This document shows positions 1 to 8,246 of a stretch of 64,000 bases of DNA, piece after piece. The translations under genes and the position numbers were made by a program. The stretch is from Saccharicrinis sp963665705 (GTDB lineage Bacteria > Bacteroidota > Bacteroidia > Bacteroidales > Marinilabiliaceae): assembly GCA_963665705.1 (NCBI GenBank), contig OY762448.1, forward strand, positions 2,356,001-2,420,000, given 5' to 3'. Under the pieces are notes generated by a model that saw only the letters and a list, made by a program, of their open reading frames with translations, was not told where the DNA came from and did no database searches. The first letter of the stretch is position 1, and the number at the start of each line of letters is the position of its first letter.

Positions 1-1078
1 CACCAGGTTCTCCCATACCGTTCACGGCTTGGTTTAGGAACATGAGGGTTTTATTAATCAGTTCTGCTTTATCAAGGCATAACCCAACGATATTGGCAAT
101 CTTGGCTACATCTTGAAGTTCCCAAGTCATAAGTGCCTGTGACAGGTTTTTGATAATTTCTGCTTTCTTTCTGTCTTCGGGTGTATTTGCCGAACCCATG
201 TCGGTAATCTCAACATTGGTTTCAGGTAGCTGAGTTGATTCTTCAGAACTGTCATCCAACATGCCCAAAGCTCCTTTAAGTTCATCTGCGGTAAGCCCTA
301 ATAACTCTGCTGTTTTAGGGCTGTTTGTTAGTAACCTTGAGCCAATACTAACCAAAGCTCCAGTGGCTACTCGTTTCATTACTTCATTAGGTGCATACCC
401 GGCCAAACGGTTTTCAAGGTCAGTTTTATCCGTTTTTAACTCCTTGTTTTCGTTTTGGTAGCGGTCTTTCTCTGCTCGTAATTCAGCATTCTCATTGCGT
501 AATCGCTCATACTTTTCTTCAAGCGTGTTATAGCGTGTCTCGAACTTAAAATCATCCAATTGTTTTTGGTAACTGATTCGCTCAACCTCTTTGTTATTAC
601 CTGATAGCGCATTGAACACCCCAAACAAACCTTCCAATTTAGATTTCGCTTGTTCATTCTCTCCTGAGAATAAACCAAGAAGTGTATCTAACTCACCTAA
701 ACCACTGGTGTTATTCTGAATTTGATGTTGCTGCATTTCCTCCTTGATGATGGTTTGTATTTCAGCCCTTTCAAGCGGTTCTTTTTGTGGATAAAGCAAT
801 TTGCTGACATTGATTGTATAACTGTTCAGGCTTCTGGCGTTGGGGCTTTTACCTCCATACACATCAACCCTGAGTGTTCCGTGTGCCTGTTTTGCTTTTT
901 CAATGGCACTTTCAATGTCACGGTTAAACTTTTCAGTTCCGGCAGTCCTTGATGTTAATGCCGTCTCGTCAACGCCTGTGATAAGGTGTATTTCGTAAGC
1001 GTATGGATACTTTTGTTCATCTTCCGAACGCTTGATAAACTCGTAAATGCTCTGTATTTTTTCTCTGTAATCCAACAT
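1..1078 (-). CDS. Unrecognised coiled-coil protein, partial (C-terminus outside window)
   Basis: An open frame runs from an ATG at 1078 to the window edge without a stop, at least 359 residues. The N-terminal ~120 residues look globular. Residues ~155-225 are rich in Lys, Glu, Gln and Asn and read as a coiled coil, with a GLG/LGL-rich stretch just before it. The C-terminal third carries hydrophobic helices (near ATGALVSIGSRLL). It starts 7 bases after the stop of the 117-residue gene and is the seventh gene of the leftward operon. I do not recognise the family. Position suggests a structural or assembly protein, which is inference. One copy of the short L-E-G-L motif shared with neighbours is present. 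Confidence 0.75.
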   Translation of the reverse strand, partial: MLDYREKIQSIYEFIKRSEDEQKYPYAYEIHLITGVDETALTSRTAGTEKFNRDIESAIEKAKQAHGTLRVDVYGGKSPNARSLNSYTINVSKLLYPQKEPLERAEIQTIIKEEMQQHQIQNNTSGLGELDTLLGLFSGENEQAKSKLEGLFGVFNALSGNNKEVERISYQKQLDDFKFETRYNTLEEKYERLRNENAELRAEKDRYQNENKELKTDKTDLENRLAGYAPNEVMKRVATGALVSIGSRLLTNSPKTAELLGLTADELKGALGMLDDSSEESTQLPETNVEITDMGSANTPEDRKKAEIIKNLSQALMTWELQDVAKIANIVGLCLDKAELINKTLMFLNQAVNGMGEPG

Positions 1079-1085
1079 AGCTGTA

Positions 1086-1439
1086 TTAATTTCGGTGGGG
1101 TATAATTTTCACGAACTCCAAGCGATAAGGCTTGAATGTTTCTGCAATGGTTTCGATGTCGATGTAATCGGAAAATACACGGAACCGGAACTCATCCATA
1201 AAGTCGTATTCTTCGGGTGTTGCCGTAAACACATTATCACTGCTAATCATCTCAATTTCTTCAATTGAACCGGGCAGGGATTTGGTATTTAAAATCCACA
1301 TATCGTTGTTCAGGTCGATATTGAAGCTTGCAGATGTTACCTTAATAATCACAGGTTTCAACTGATAGCTGTCAATGGTTCTCAACCCTTCGATGCGGTC
1401 TTTGGCAATCGTATGTAACAGTTCGCTTGTGTTCATCAT
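1086..1439 (-). CDS. Unrecognised 117-residue protein
   Basis: A small soluble-looking protein with no signal peptide or membrane segment. Its start codon overlaps the stop of the upstream 393-residue gene (ATGA), and the next gene follows 7 bases after its stop, so the three are probably translationally coupled. It contains one I-E-G-L motif near residues 16-19, the motif that recurs in other proteins of this operon. The acidic central part (EEIEMISSDN, TPEEYDFMDEF) precedes a more basic C-terminus. I do not recognise the family; operon position suggests a minor virion or assembly role. Confidence 0.75.
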   Translation of the reverse strand: MMNTSELLHTIAKDRIEGLRTIDSYQLKPVIIKVTSASFNIDLNNDMWILNTKSLPGSIEEIEMISSDNVFTATPEEYDFMDEFRFRVFSDYIDIETIAETFKPYRLEFVKIIPHRN

Positions 1440-2617
1440 AACTCAGCCTCCTGTTTTTCGGGTTCAACTTTTGCCAATGACTCTTTAAAATCTTCGTATT
1501 GAATGTAAATGCGGATGTTTAGCGGTTCTGTACCACTTTTTTTATTGCTCTTGTACACGGTCTGAACGCTGCTGTTAACTTCCAATGGCTCACTAAATGG
1601 TATAATCTCTTTGGAAAGGTGCTTTATTTTGCGGTTAGCGGTCAGCACATAGTCACAAAGCAGAAAGCTGTTGCCGTTAACCAGGAGGCTCAAAGTGCCA
1701 CACTCATAAGCATCCGGGCGTAAGTATTTTTGTATTGGACGGACAAAAAGACTTGTCCTGTTTTGGTAGATAAATGAAAGTGTTTCACCAGTAATAAGCT
1801 CTGTATATGCAAGGCTTCCCAAAGTATGCCCTTTCTCGAAAATGCCAACGCTGGCAAACAGGTAATGTGCAAGCCCTTTTGTTTCTGCTTCTTCGTATGC
1901 TGCCTTATCTTTTTGTAATTGCTCATATTGATGGTCATATTCAAGCATGATGGAATTACAAAAAGTGCTGATGTTTTTAGATACGGTGGAGTAACTATCG
2001 GTAAAATTGTTGCCTCGAATCTTGTAATAAACGGTGCTTGTTATCCTGTATATGGCATAACTTCGTGCTGATGTGTTGAACAACAAATCCATATAATAAG
2101 CTTCCAAATCTGTTTCGGGGTTTAATCCATATTCACCGTATTCATTAGTCAGGAAGTTGAAAATATTGTTTTTGTATTCCGTTTTGAGGTCGGCAAATCG
2201 CTGTACCCAATCTATTTCAGGCTGGTCACTACCACCCATAAGTAAATCAGAGAGGTTTTTACTAAATTCTGTTTGTTGTTGGGCTGTAAAACAAGGGTAT
2301 TGAATACCATTTGTCAGAACGGTTGCTATTTCGGGCAGAATATCACTTTCAAAGAAAGCTTTACTTTCTTCTTCCGTTGTTCTTGTCCGCATGTAAGAAT
2401 AAAACAGGTTGGCAATACTATCAGATGCCAATAGACGTTGAATCAATCCTTGCGGAAAAGCAAGCGATTTTGTACTGCTTACAGCTTCGGCTTCTTTCTT
2501 TATAGTTGTTGTTACCGCAATCCCTGTAATCAGTTTACACGATGCCGGGAGCAAGTCCTGGTCGTTCAGATGCTCGTTATTGGCTGACTGCTTTTTTATG
2601 ACGTGGTATCGCTTCAT
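1436..2617 (-). CDS. Unrecognised 393-residue protein of the structural operon
   Basis: A 393-residue protein without signal peptide. The N-terminus begins with a basic MKRYHVIKK and residues ~225-250 form a short charged helix (QYEQLQKDKAAYEEAE). The C-terminal half has alternating hydrophobic/polar stretches typical of beta strands (TLSLLVNGNSFLLCDYVLT, NIRIYIQYEDF), ending in an acidic tail. The stop overlaps the next start (ATGA), and the 130-residue gene lies 18 bases upstream. No family is recognised. Its size and beta-rich tail would fit a spike, vertex or attachment protein, but this is only an inference from operon context. Confidence 0.75.
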   Translation of the reverse strand: MKRYHVIKKQSANNEHLNDQDLLPASCKLITGIAVTTTIKKEAEAVSSTKSLAFPQGLIQRLLASDSIANLFYSYMRTRTTEEESKAFFESDILPEIATVLTNGIQYPCFTAQQQTEFSKNLSDLLMGGSDQPEIDWVQRFADLKTEYKNNIFNFLTNEYGEYGLNPETDLEAYYMDLLFNTSARSYAIYRITSTVYYKIRGNNFTDSYSTVSKNISTFCNSIMLEYDHQYEQLQKDKAAYEEAETKGLAHYLFASVGIFEKGHTLGSLAYTELITGETLSFIYQNRTSLFVRPIQKYLRPDAYECGTLSLLVNGNSFLLCDYVLTANRKIKHLSKEIIPFSEPLEVNSSVQTVYKSNKKSGTEPLNIRIYIQYEDFKESLAKVEPEKQEAEL

Positions 2618-2635
2618 TTCAGGAGTATTTCGGGG

Positions 2636-3028
2636 TTACTTCTTTTTGTTTTGAATAGCAAGCAGGTAAACACGTACATTGTAGCTGTCATCGGCTGCAA
2701 GGTTTTCGCTATCGTCTTTGTAGATTATCCGCACAGGACTGTTTTTTGCTTTCTCATCAACCGGAAATGTTACATCGGGAATACTCACATCGGAATTGTG
2801 GTGAGCAATTGCAACCTCGGTATCATCAGGAATCACTTCTACGTCATCAATCCACATACGGAAAGTTGCACCCGGTAAAGCTTCGGTATTGGAAAGACGT
2901 AAGAAAAAGCCTGTAATACGGTCATGTTCGGTCTTTGTGTTGCCGTTAAACTCGTATGTTTCGCCTTTTTTAACCTCAAATTTTATGACCTGAAGCTTGC
3001 GTACTTTATTGTCGTTTTGATTTTCCAT
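2636..3028 (-). CDS. Unrecognised 130-residue beta-rich protein
   Basis: A short soluble protein dominated by predicted beta strands with frequent Gly/Asp turns (VIKFEVKKGETYEFNG, TFRMWIDDVEVIPDD, NSPVRIIYKDD, YNVRVYLLAIQNKKK). No signal peptide, cysteine or membrane segment. It lies between the 281-residue and 393-residue genes of the leftward operon, with an 18-base gap downstream. A compact beta sandwich or jelly roll would fit, and a capsid or capsid-associated protein is possible. No family is recognised, so the function stays open. Structure prediction followed by a fold search would settle it. Confidence 0.75.
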   Translation of the reverse strand: MENQNDNKVRKLQVIKFEVKKGETYEFNGNTKTEHDRITGFFLRLSNTEALPGATFRMWIDDVEVIPDDTEVAIAHHNSDVSIPDVTFPVDEKAKNSPVRIIYKDDSENLAADDSYNVRVYLLAIQNKKK

Positions 3029-3108
3029 TGTTCATTTTTTTTGAAGAAAAAAGGGGCGATAGGCTTTTGCTTACCGCCCCTCGAACGATTATGACATTCC
3101 AAAAAGTG

Positions 3109-3954
3109 CTATGCTTTTTCTGTGATTGTCCCTATGAGTGTCACCTTAACGGCAGGATTGAATACCTTGTCTCCGTTGTTGATTGCCTTTGGCATATTCA
3201 ACTTTGGCGTGATGTCCATAGATGGTTTTAACCATTTCGGGTTAGCCAACTTGTACTGGAACTTACGCTTGGTAGTATCAGAATCATCAAACACACCGCA
3301 TGAGATTTCAGGCATAATAACCTTTGTTCCCAAAGTCATTTCAAACGTACCGTTCAGGATTTGAGCTGGTAAGGCAAACTGACCAAAAGCAAAGTTTGCT
3401 GGGTCGTTGTCTTCTTCCGATGCACCGTGAGCATACTCCAGAACAATATCAGTTAAGAGGAAGTATTTTCCACTGTCTAACTGCGCACGGTTCAGGTTGG
3501 TTCGACCTGATTTTTTGTCGTCCGATGCTTCCATCAAGTCAATATCTGACTTGTCCTTAATGCTCTTAACCGTGTAGATAGCTGCATCTACGGTTTGCAT
3601 ACGAGCATCCTTTAATGCCTTTTGAATCTCCGGTGGCAATTGCTGTCTGCGCAATTCAAACTGACCTTTTGATGTCAGGTCTTTGGTTAACCCGGTTTTT
3701 ACAGCTGTGCTTTTTGCTCCTGCATTGAATGACCTGCGAACTGCACGTTTTCTGCTGCTTGCCCTCTTGGTTCTGCGCACATTGCGCCTGGTTTTTCTTC
3801 GTGAACGCCCCAAATCGCCAATGCCTTCTACTGCATCGTCCTGTGCTTCTTCTCTTTCTAAAGCATCTTCTTCCTTGTTAAGAATTGCTTCTTCCAAACC
3901 TTCAATTTCTTCCATTGAAGGATACAAATCATTTTGCTCATTTAATTCTGCCAT
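3109..3954 (-). CDS. Candidate virion protein: acidic/Arg-rich N-terminus, beta-rich C-terminus
   Basis: A 281-residue protein of three parts. Residues 1-48 are strongly acidic and contain two short motifs, I-E-G-L (17-20) and V-E-G-I-G (42-46). Residues 50-74 are very Arg/Lys-rich. Residues ~160-281 alternate hydrophobic and polar residues with Gly/Pro turns (FEMTLGTKVIMPEISCG, FQYKLANPKWLKP, VKVTLIGTITEKA), resembling a beta sandwich. An acidic propeptide followed by a basic nucleic-acid-binding arm and a beta-barrel is a layout seen in icosahedral virus proteins. That is an analogy, not a detected homology. It is third in the leftward operon, 62 bases from the 214-residue gene. Confidence 0.75.
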   Translation of the reverse strand: MAELNEQNDLYPSMEEIEGLEEAILNKEEDALEREEAQDDAVEGIGDLGRSRRKTRRNVRRTKRASSRKRAVRRSFNAGAKSTAVKTGLTKDLTSKGQFELRRQQLPPEIQKALKDARMQTVDAAIYTVKSIKDKSDIDLMEASDDKKSGRTNLNRAQLDSGKYFLLTDIVLEYAHGASEEDNDPANFAFGQFALPAQILNGTFEMTLGTKVIMPEISCGVFDDSDTTKRKFQYKLANPKWLKPSMDITPKLNMPKAINNGDKVFNPAVKVTLIGTITEKA

Positions 3955-4016
3955 GATTGTTGTCTCTTTTGTGTTATTAAAAATTTGAATTGATTATTGT
4001 GTGTGAATGGAATATG

Positions 4017-4661
4017 TTAGGATTCCATCATATCACCCGAAAAAATATCATAGTCCATGCTGTCCGGGTCAAGGTTGGCAATCTTGCCAATCTCTTCATC
4101 ATTCGAACCAATTGGGTCATCGGACATGGAGTAATCCACCGCTGCATTTCCAACAGGGTCATCACTCATCGAAAAGTCAGTGGCTGCACCTGATACCGAA
4201 GCTTGTATTTCACGTTCGATGTCAATATCGGCTGCCGGAAGCGCCTGGGTTACGGGATTGAGTGCCTGTAAACCATTTATTTCATCATAGTCGGAATAAT
4301 CATCATCTCCCAAAATGCCCTCTAAACCTTGCAGGATGGTCTTGCCTGTGGCTTTCTTGATGATGGATTCGACACCTGCACCTGCGACACCTACCAAACC
4401 CAATTGTAAATATTCGTTTTTGGTAAACTGTGTGCCGATTAGACCACCCATTGTAACGGCTGCCGGAACGACATAAGTTTTCATGTCATTACCCAAAAGA
4501 CCTGCTACTGTTGGGCTTTTTTCCAATTTCTTTAAAGCGTACTTACCAACTGCAAACCCTGCTACGGCAGCAATGGGCTTGCCTATGTTGTTGGTAGCTT
4601 TCATAAAGTCAATTTTGGTAGCTTTTGAACCACCGCCTGACGTTGTTTTTTTAACTGCCAT
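4017..4661 (-). CDS. Unrecognised membrane-associated protein with acidic repeats
   Basis: A 214-residue protein with a basic N-terminus, Ala/Gly-rich hydrophobic stretches (about residues 28-42, 62-77 and 85-97) that could insert in a membrane, then an acidic tail. The tail holds a tandem repeat, D-[FY]-S-M-S-D-D-P-[VI]-G at 162-171 and 176-185, a third related S-N-D-E-E piece, and a final M-D-Y-D segment. The L-E-G-I (113-116) and I-N-G-L (128-131) motifs flank the start of the acidic tail. Similar small membrane proteins are common in viruses with an internal lipid membrane, but no homology was detected. It sits between the 832-residue and 281-residue genes. Confidence 0.75.
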   Translation of the reverse strand: MAVKKTTSGGGSKATKIDFMKATNNIGKPIAAVAGFAVGKYALKKLEKSPTVAGLLGNDMKTYVVPAAVTMGGLIGTQFTKNEYLQLGLVGVAGAGVESIIKKATGKTILQGLEGILGDDDYSDYDEINGLQALNPVTQALPAADIDIEREIQASVSGAATDFSMSDDPVGNAAVDYSMSDDPIGSNDEEIGKIANLDPDSMDYDIFSGDMMES

Positions 4662-4687
4662 GTTTTTAAATTTTAATTCTCACTTAT

Positions 4688-7186
4688 TTATTGAAGTTTA
4701 ATACTTCCTAATTCTTGCTTTTTGTTGGATTTCTTGGGAGATGGAGTTTGTTTTGTAGGACTGTTGCCTTTTTTGCGAAACATGAAATATGCTCCTGTTC
4801 CAATCAGGGCAGCAACGCCTAGTCCAATGCCTATTTTAGCTCCTTTGCCCATTCCTTTTTTTACAGAAGCAGTGGTTTGTGTAACAGAAGGAGTATTTGT
4901 TGCGGTATAATTCCCGGATTTTAATATGGGTTGTGAAGCATAGCTCGTTGTCTGAGGCACTTCATTGTCTGTTACAGGAGTGTAAGCTTGTGTATCGGTA
5001 GTTTGTTGCTCCGTAAATTGCGATACCGCCTGTGTTGCAGGAGCAGCCTTTTTAAATTTGCCTTTTACTTTGGAGAAAATGTTAGCTACTGGTTTAAGCC
5101 AGCTTTTAATTTTAGCCAAAACGCCTGTAGCTGCACCAACTGATGCTGCTGTTGCTGCAACACCCAATTGCCCTAATTCAGCCAACTCACCAATGGATTG
5201 TAAACCTTGAAGGTCTGATAATAAACCTTCAATTCCATTTAAGGTGAAGTCCTTACTTTTTTGTTTTGCACCTTTAAGAATGGCTTTTTTTAGGTTCTTT
5301 TCTTTTCCCTGTAAGCCATTAAATAGCTTGCGAACCTTGTTGTGACGTTTCTTTAAATCTGCTAGTTTCTTGGCATCAATGCTGTATTTAGAGGCCATTT
5401 CATCCGGCAGGTAAGCATATTGAAGTTTCTTGGCAATACCAAACATGTTTAAACGAAGAGCTGCCAATAAACCGTTACGGATAGCTATAGATAAAGGATT
5501 AAAGCGAATAATAGCCTTGACTACTTTCTTGGCAACTTTTCCTGCGGCTTTTACCCCTTTTTTAACTCCTTTGCCAACTTTCTTACCGATTCTTTTTAAT
5601 GATTTAAAGAATCCGCCAAGACCTCTCTGACCTTCTAACCCGTCTATCTCTGCATCATAATCATCCAATTCTGATAAGCCTTCAATGGCATCCGAATCGT
5701 ATTTGATTAAACCTTTCGCAGTCAGTTTATCTTCAATCTCTGCCAGTTTTTCCAGTACCTTATTACGCTTAGGCGTATTCCAAAACTTAATAGCCTGGTC
5801 AATCATGCTAATGAATTGGTCAGGATTTTGGATTTGAGCCATCTTGTTTTTATTCGCCTTGTCTTTAAGTAGAAAATCACGGGTGCGTACTAAATATCTG
5901 TAAGTAGCATCATCTGCATCTCCCAAACCATTTATGGCATCTTCAAAATCAACTCCTGAAACAATAGCCATCAGGTCTGCATGTTCATCTTGTACCATAC
6001 GACCTCCTGAAAGGTCTAACCCTGATAAAGCATAAATAGGTAAACCCAATCCGGTTGAACCAGTTAAGCCATCAATCCCGTGAATGCCTGCCACCATCTG
6101 AAGTGGAGACATATTAAAGTCAGACTTTTCAAAACTGTAAGGTTTCTGGTAATCAAATTTGGAAAGAACAGGGTCAATGATGATTTCATCTTCACTGTCA
6201 CCAATAGCAGGTACAAAAACATAGATATGTTGAAAATTCTGTCTGCCATCGTACTTAGTAATGCGAAGTTTAAACGGAATAGCCAGGCATTTCAGAAGTG
6301 AACCAACAAAAATGCTGTAATCGTCACAGTCAATTCCCGCTGATAGCTTTCCTTTTTGCTTGTAATTGATTTGTCCATCTAGCCAAGAACGAGCCGGAGT
6401 ACGAAGCTGCTCAGTACCTTCTTCATCTTTATGATACTGCAAATAACTGTATGACAAATTAAAGATGTTTCGGCATGTTTCTTTTAGCGTATCACTTTGA
6501 AGCATACTCGCCAGTTCCTCGACCTCACGATAATGTGAGCCTATTAAATCAATACAACTTTCAACGGTTTCTATAACATTGCCGTTTTTTATAAATGTAT
6601 CCTGTCCATTTGCCTTTTTTATAAGGTGGTTGAAACGTTTACCGTTTTGGGTATTTCGTGGGCCGGATACAATGCCCAATTCGCCCAATGCTAATCCGTT
6701 CATATTTTCGTCCTCAGATAATGATTGCGTTGTAGTAATTGTCTCGCCATTAACGCTGATGGTCATGGTAAATGTCATATCAGCTTTTAGCTGTGCGGTA
6801 TTGGAAAGCGCAGAAAGGTTTAAGCCTTTACCCAATAAATTTAGGTAAGGGACTTGAAAAACTATTTCCGGTTCTTTTGATTTGCCAGCCTCAATGGTAA
6901 GACCTTTAATATCGGGAGTGGAGTAAGCAACAGCCGACCCTTTGTAGTTGGCAACAACCTGGTTTACGGCTAAAGTGATAGGTGCTTTAGTGGGATTGTA
7001 GCAGCGTAGTTTTACTGCAAACTGAACCTCTTGAAGATTCATCTTGTGGATGCGAAAACCTAAGAGGGCGAAGTTCATTTTTGCCCCGGCAAGGAGCTTT
7101 TTACCCTTTTTAATGAGGTAGAACCCACCTCCAACGGCTGCAACGACTGCTAATGTGCCTAATATTTTCTTTGTGCTTGCTTCCAT
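4688..7186 (-). CDS. Membrane-anchored transglutaminase-fold protein, first gene of structural operon
   Basis: 832 residues. A basic N-terminus and membrane segment (about 9-25) lead into a beta domain at 40-150 reminiscent of LEA14/WHy domains. Residues ~205-345 form a transglutaminase-like cysteine-protease fold: Cys287 in IDCDDYS, His320 in FQHIYVF and Asp338 in IIIDPV make the expected catalytic triad. A Lys/Gly-rich stretch (526-560) runs into a hydrophobic RFNPLSIAIRNGLL segment. A low-complexity Thr/Gln region precedes a second membrane segment at 783-803 and a basic tail. Seven [ILVM]-[DEN]-G-[LI] motifs occur (162, 371, 418, 501, 514, 649, 652). It could be a virion maturation or lysis enzyme; that is inference. 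Confidence 0.8.
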   Translation of the reverse strand: MEASTKKILGTLAVVAAVGGGFYLIKKGKKLLAGAKMNFALLGFRIHKMNLQEVQFAVKLRCYNPTKAPITLAVNQVVANYKGSAVAYSTPDIKGLTIEAGKSKEPEIVFQVPYLNLLGKGLNLSALSNTAQLKADMTFTMTISVNGETITTTQSLSEDENMNGLALGELGIVSGPRNTQNGKRFNHLIKKANGQDTFIKNGNVIETVESCIDLIGSHYREVEELASMLQSDTLKETCRNIFNLSYSYLQYHKDEEGTEQLRTPARSWLDGQINYKQKGKLSAGIDCDDYSIFVGSLLKCLAIPFKLRITKYDGRQNFQHIYVFVPAIGDSEDEIIIDPVLSKFDYQKPYSFEKSDFNMSPLQMVAGIHGIDGLTGSTGLGLPIYALSGLDLSGGRMVQDEHADLMAIVSGVDFEDAINGLGDADDATYRYLVRTRDFLLKDKANKNKMAQIQNPDQFISMIDQAIKFWNTPKRNKVLEKLAEIEDKLTAKGLIKYDSDAIEGLSELDDYDAEIDGLEGQRGLGGFFKSLKRIGKKVGKGVKKGVKAAGKVAKKVVKAIIRFNPLSIAIRNGLLAALRLNMFGIAKKLQYAYLPDEMASKYSIDAKKLADLKKRHNKVRKLFNGLQGKEKNLKKAILKGAKQKSKDFTLNGIEGLLSDLQGLQSIGELAELGQLGVAATAASVGAATGVLAKIKSWLKPVANIFSKVKGKFKKAAPATQAVSQFTEQQTTDTQAYTPVTDNEVPQTTSYASQPILKSGNYTATNTPSVTQTTASVKKGMGKGAKIGIGLGVAALIGTGAYFMFRKKGNSPTKQTPSPKKSNKKQELGSIKLQ

Positions 7187-7194
7187 AGTGGAAA

Positions 7195-7278
7195 CAAACT
7201 TATATTAGGCTTTAGGTGGGGGATTGGTCGGCTTTGGTTACGATTTGTCGTAATTGGTTGGAATTGGTTGTTTTTGGG
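7195..7278 (-). promoter_or_regulatory. Promoter of the structural operon with 10-bp-phased TTGGT array
   Basis: A TAnnTTTG -7 box lies on the minus strand at 7195-7202 (TAAGTTTG), 8 bases from the ATG at 7186, so the mRNA would be almost leaderless. No TTTG -33 box is present at the right distance. Instead TTGGT (ACCAA on the coding strand) recurs at 7224, 7234, 7254 and 7264, with one-mismatch copies at 7244 (TTTGT) and 7274 (TTGGG), all exactly 10 bp apart. Such helical phasing on one DNA face suggests cooperative binding of an activator or repressor. The regulator is unknown. Confidence 0.6.
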
Positions 7279-7288
7279 CAGATGGGTA

Positions 7289-7315
7289 TAAAAAAAGTCG
7301 GTGGTGAGCCGACTT
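7289..7315 (-). terminator. Rho-independent terminator upstream of the structural operon
   Basis: On the minus strand a 7-bp stem AAGTCGG/CCGACTT with a 7-base loop is followed by a run of seven T. It would stop transcripts coming from the cargo genes to the right and insulate the structural operon. Confidence 0.8.
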
Positions 7316-7615
7316 ATAAGTATTAGTTTTCATTTATAGTTGCGGTGACGTTATCGAATATTTTAGGGAAATGAATTTCACTCCGAGCCTCTTACAGAAT
7401 TGTACTTGAAAGTTTCCTGTTAAACGGCTTCTCAATTACTACTACTAAATTTTATGATATCATTCCTTTGTAGGTTGGCAACTAATTTAGCCATAATAGC
7501 TAACCCCTTCTCTCCATTCTCAACATATTATGCTTTCTCGTGCATTATTAACCGTTCCTGATTCTAAAATAGTTAAACGACAGATAAATTTACAGAATAA
7601 AATTCAAATTGTCAG
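7316..7615. other. 300-bp intergenic stretch, possible gene remnant
   Basis: No complete gene is seen between the terminator and the first cargo gene. The minus strand has short interrupted coding-like fragments, suggesting a decayed gene end at the junction of the structural and cargo modules. I could not assign them. Confidence 0.4.
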
Positions 7616-8245
7616 TTATTTAGCTGTGTTAAAAAAATCTTCGATAGAAATGTTGTGAAAAGATTCTCCATTTTTTATCATTTTAATTTTCATATTTGCA
7701 TTTTGTGCTGATATTGCACCTACTGTTGAATCTTCTATCGCTAAACAGTTTTCAGGTTGAATCCCTAACTTCTTAGCAGTCGATAAATATACGGCAGGGT
7801 GAGGCTTTCCCTTTTCTTCAAATTCCGATGATGAAGTCGCATCAAAGAAATCTTCGAGTTTTAGTTTTTGTAAAACAACTGTTATTAAACAAGCAGGCGA
7901 ATTGGTTGCCATACCTATTTTATAGTTCTCCGATTTCAGTTTTTCGACAAACGTTATAATTCCATCAATTGGCTGCCCCTGTTCGTCAATAAGTTTGGCA
8001 ACGCGGTTAATTACGGCATTTTCGATATCTGAGAGTGAATGTTCTGATAAATCCCAAGGAAAATGTTCGTACCAAAATTGCGTGACTTCTACCGTTGTTA
8101 AAAATTGTGTTTTATAACACAATTCATCAGACAACTTAACGCCAACCGATGAAAATACTTCGTATTCAGCTTGTTTCCATAGTGGTTCGGAGTCTATAAT
8201 TACGCCGTCCATATCGAAAATGATTGCTTTTATTTGAGATATCAT
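7616..8245 (-). CDS. HAD-superfamily phosphatase, hexitol/sugar-phosphatase type
   Basis: 209 residues, usual length for HAD subfamily IA. Motif I is FDMDGV with the nucleophile Asp11 and acid/base Asp13. A helical cap follows, then motif II (ATNSPA, near 115), the Lys in GKPHP, and motif III EDSTVGAISA. The profile resembles beta-phosphoglucomutase-like and hexitol/2-deoxyglucose-6-phosphate phosphatases (HxpB/YniC group). The substrate cannot be decided from sequence. It is cytoplasmic. The start lies one base after the stop of the preceding DUF418 gene, so the two are probably cotranscribed. It is the last gene of the leftward cargo group. Confidence 0.85.
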   Translation of the reverse strand: MISQIKAIIFDMDGVIIDSEPLWKQAEYEVFSSVGVKLSDELCYKTQFLTTVEVTQFWYEHFPWDLSEHSLSDIENAVINRVAKLIDEQGQPIDGIITFVEKLKSENYKIGMATNSPACLITVVLQKLKLEDFFDATSSSEFEEKGKPHPAVYLSTAKKLGIQPENCLAIEDSTVGAISAQNANMKIKMIKNGESFHNISIEDFFNTAK

Positions 8246-8246
8246 A

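Noticed and set aside
1690..1944. 84-codon minus-strand frame inside the 393-residue gene
   Set aside because: Out-of-frame shadow of a good coding sequence. Many similar overlapping frames across the window (for example 41304-41843 plus, 55541-56104 plus, 61320-61769 minus) were dropped for the same reason.
1..7186. Tailed-phage head or tail module
   Set aside because: No portal, terminase, scaffold, tape-measure or tail-like protein is visible, and the protein sizes and membrane segments do not fit.
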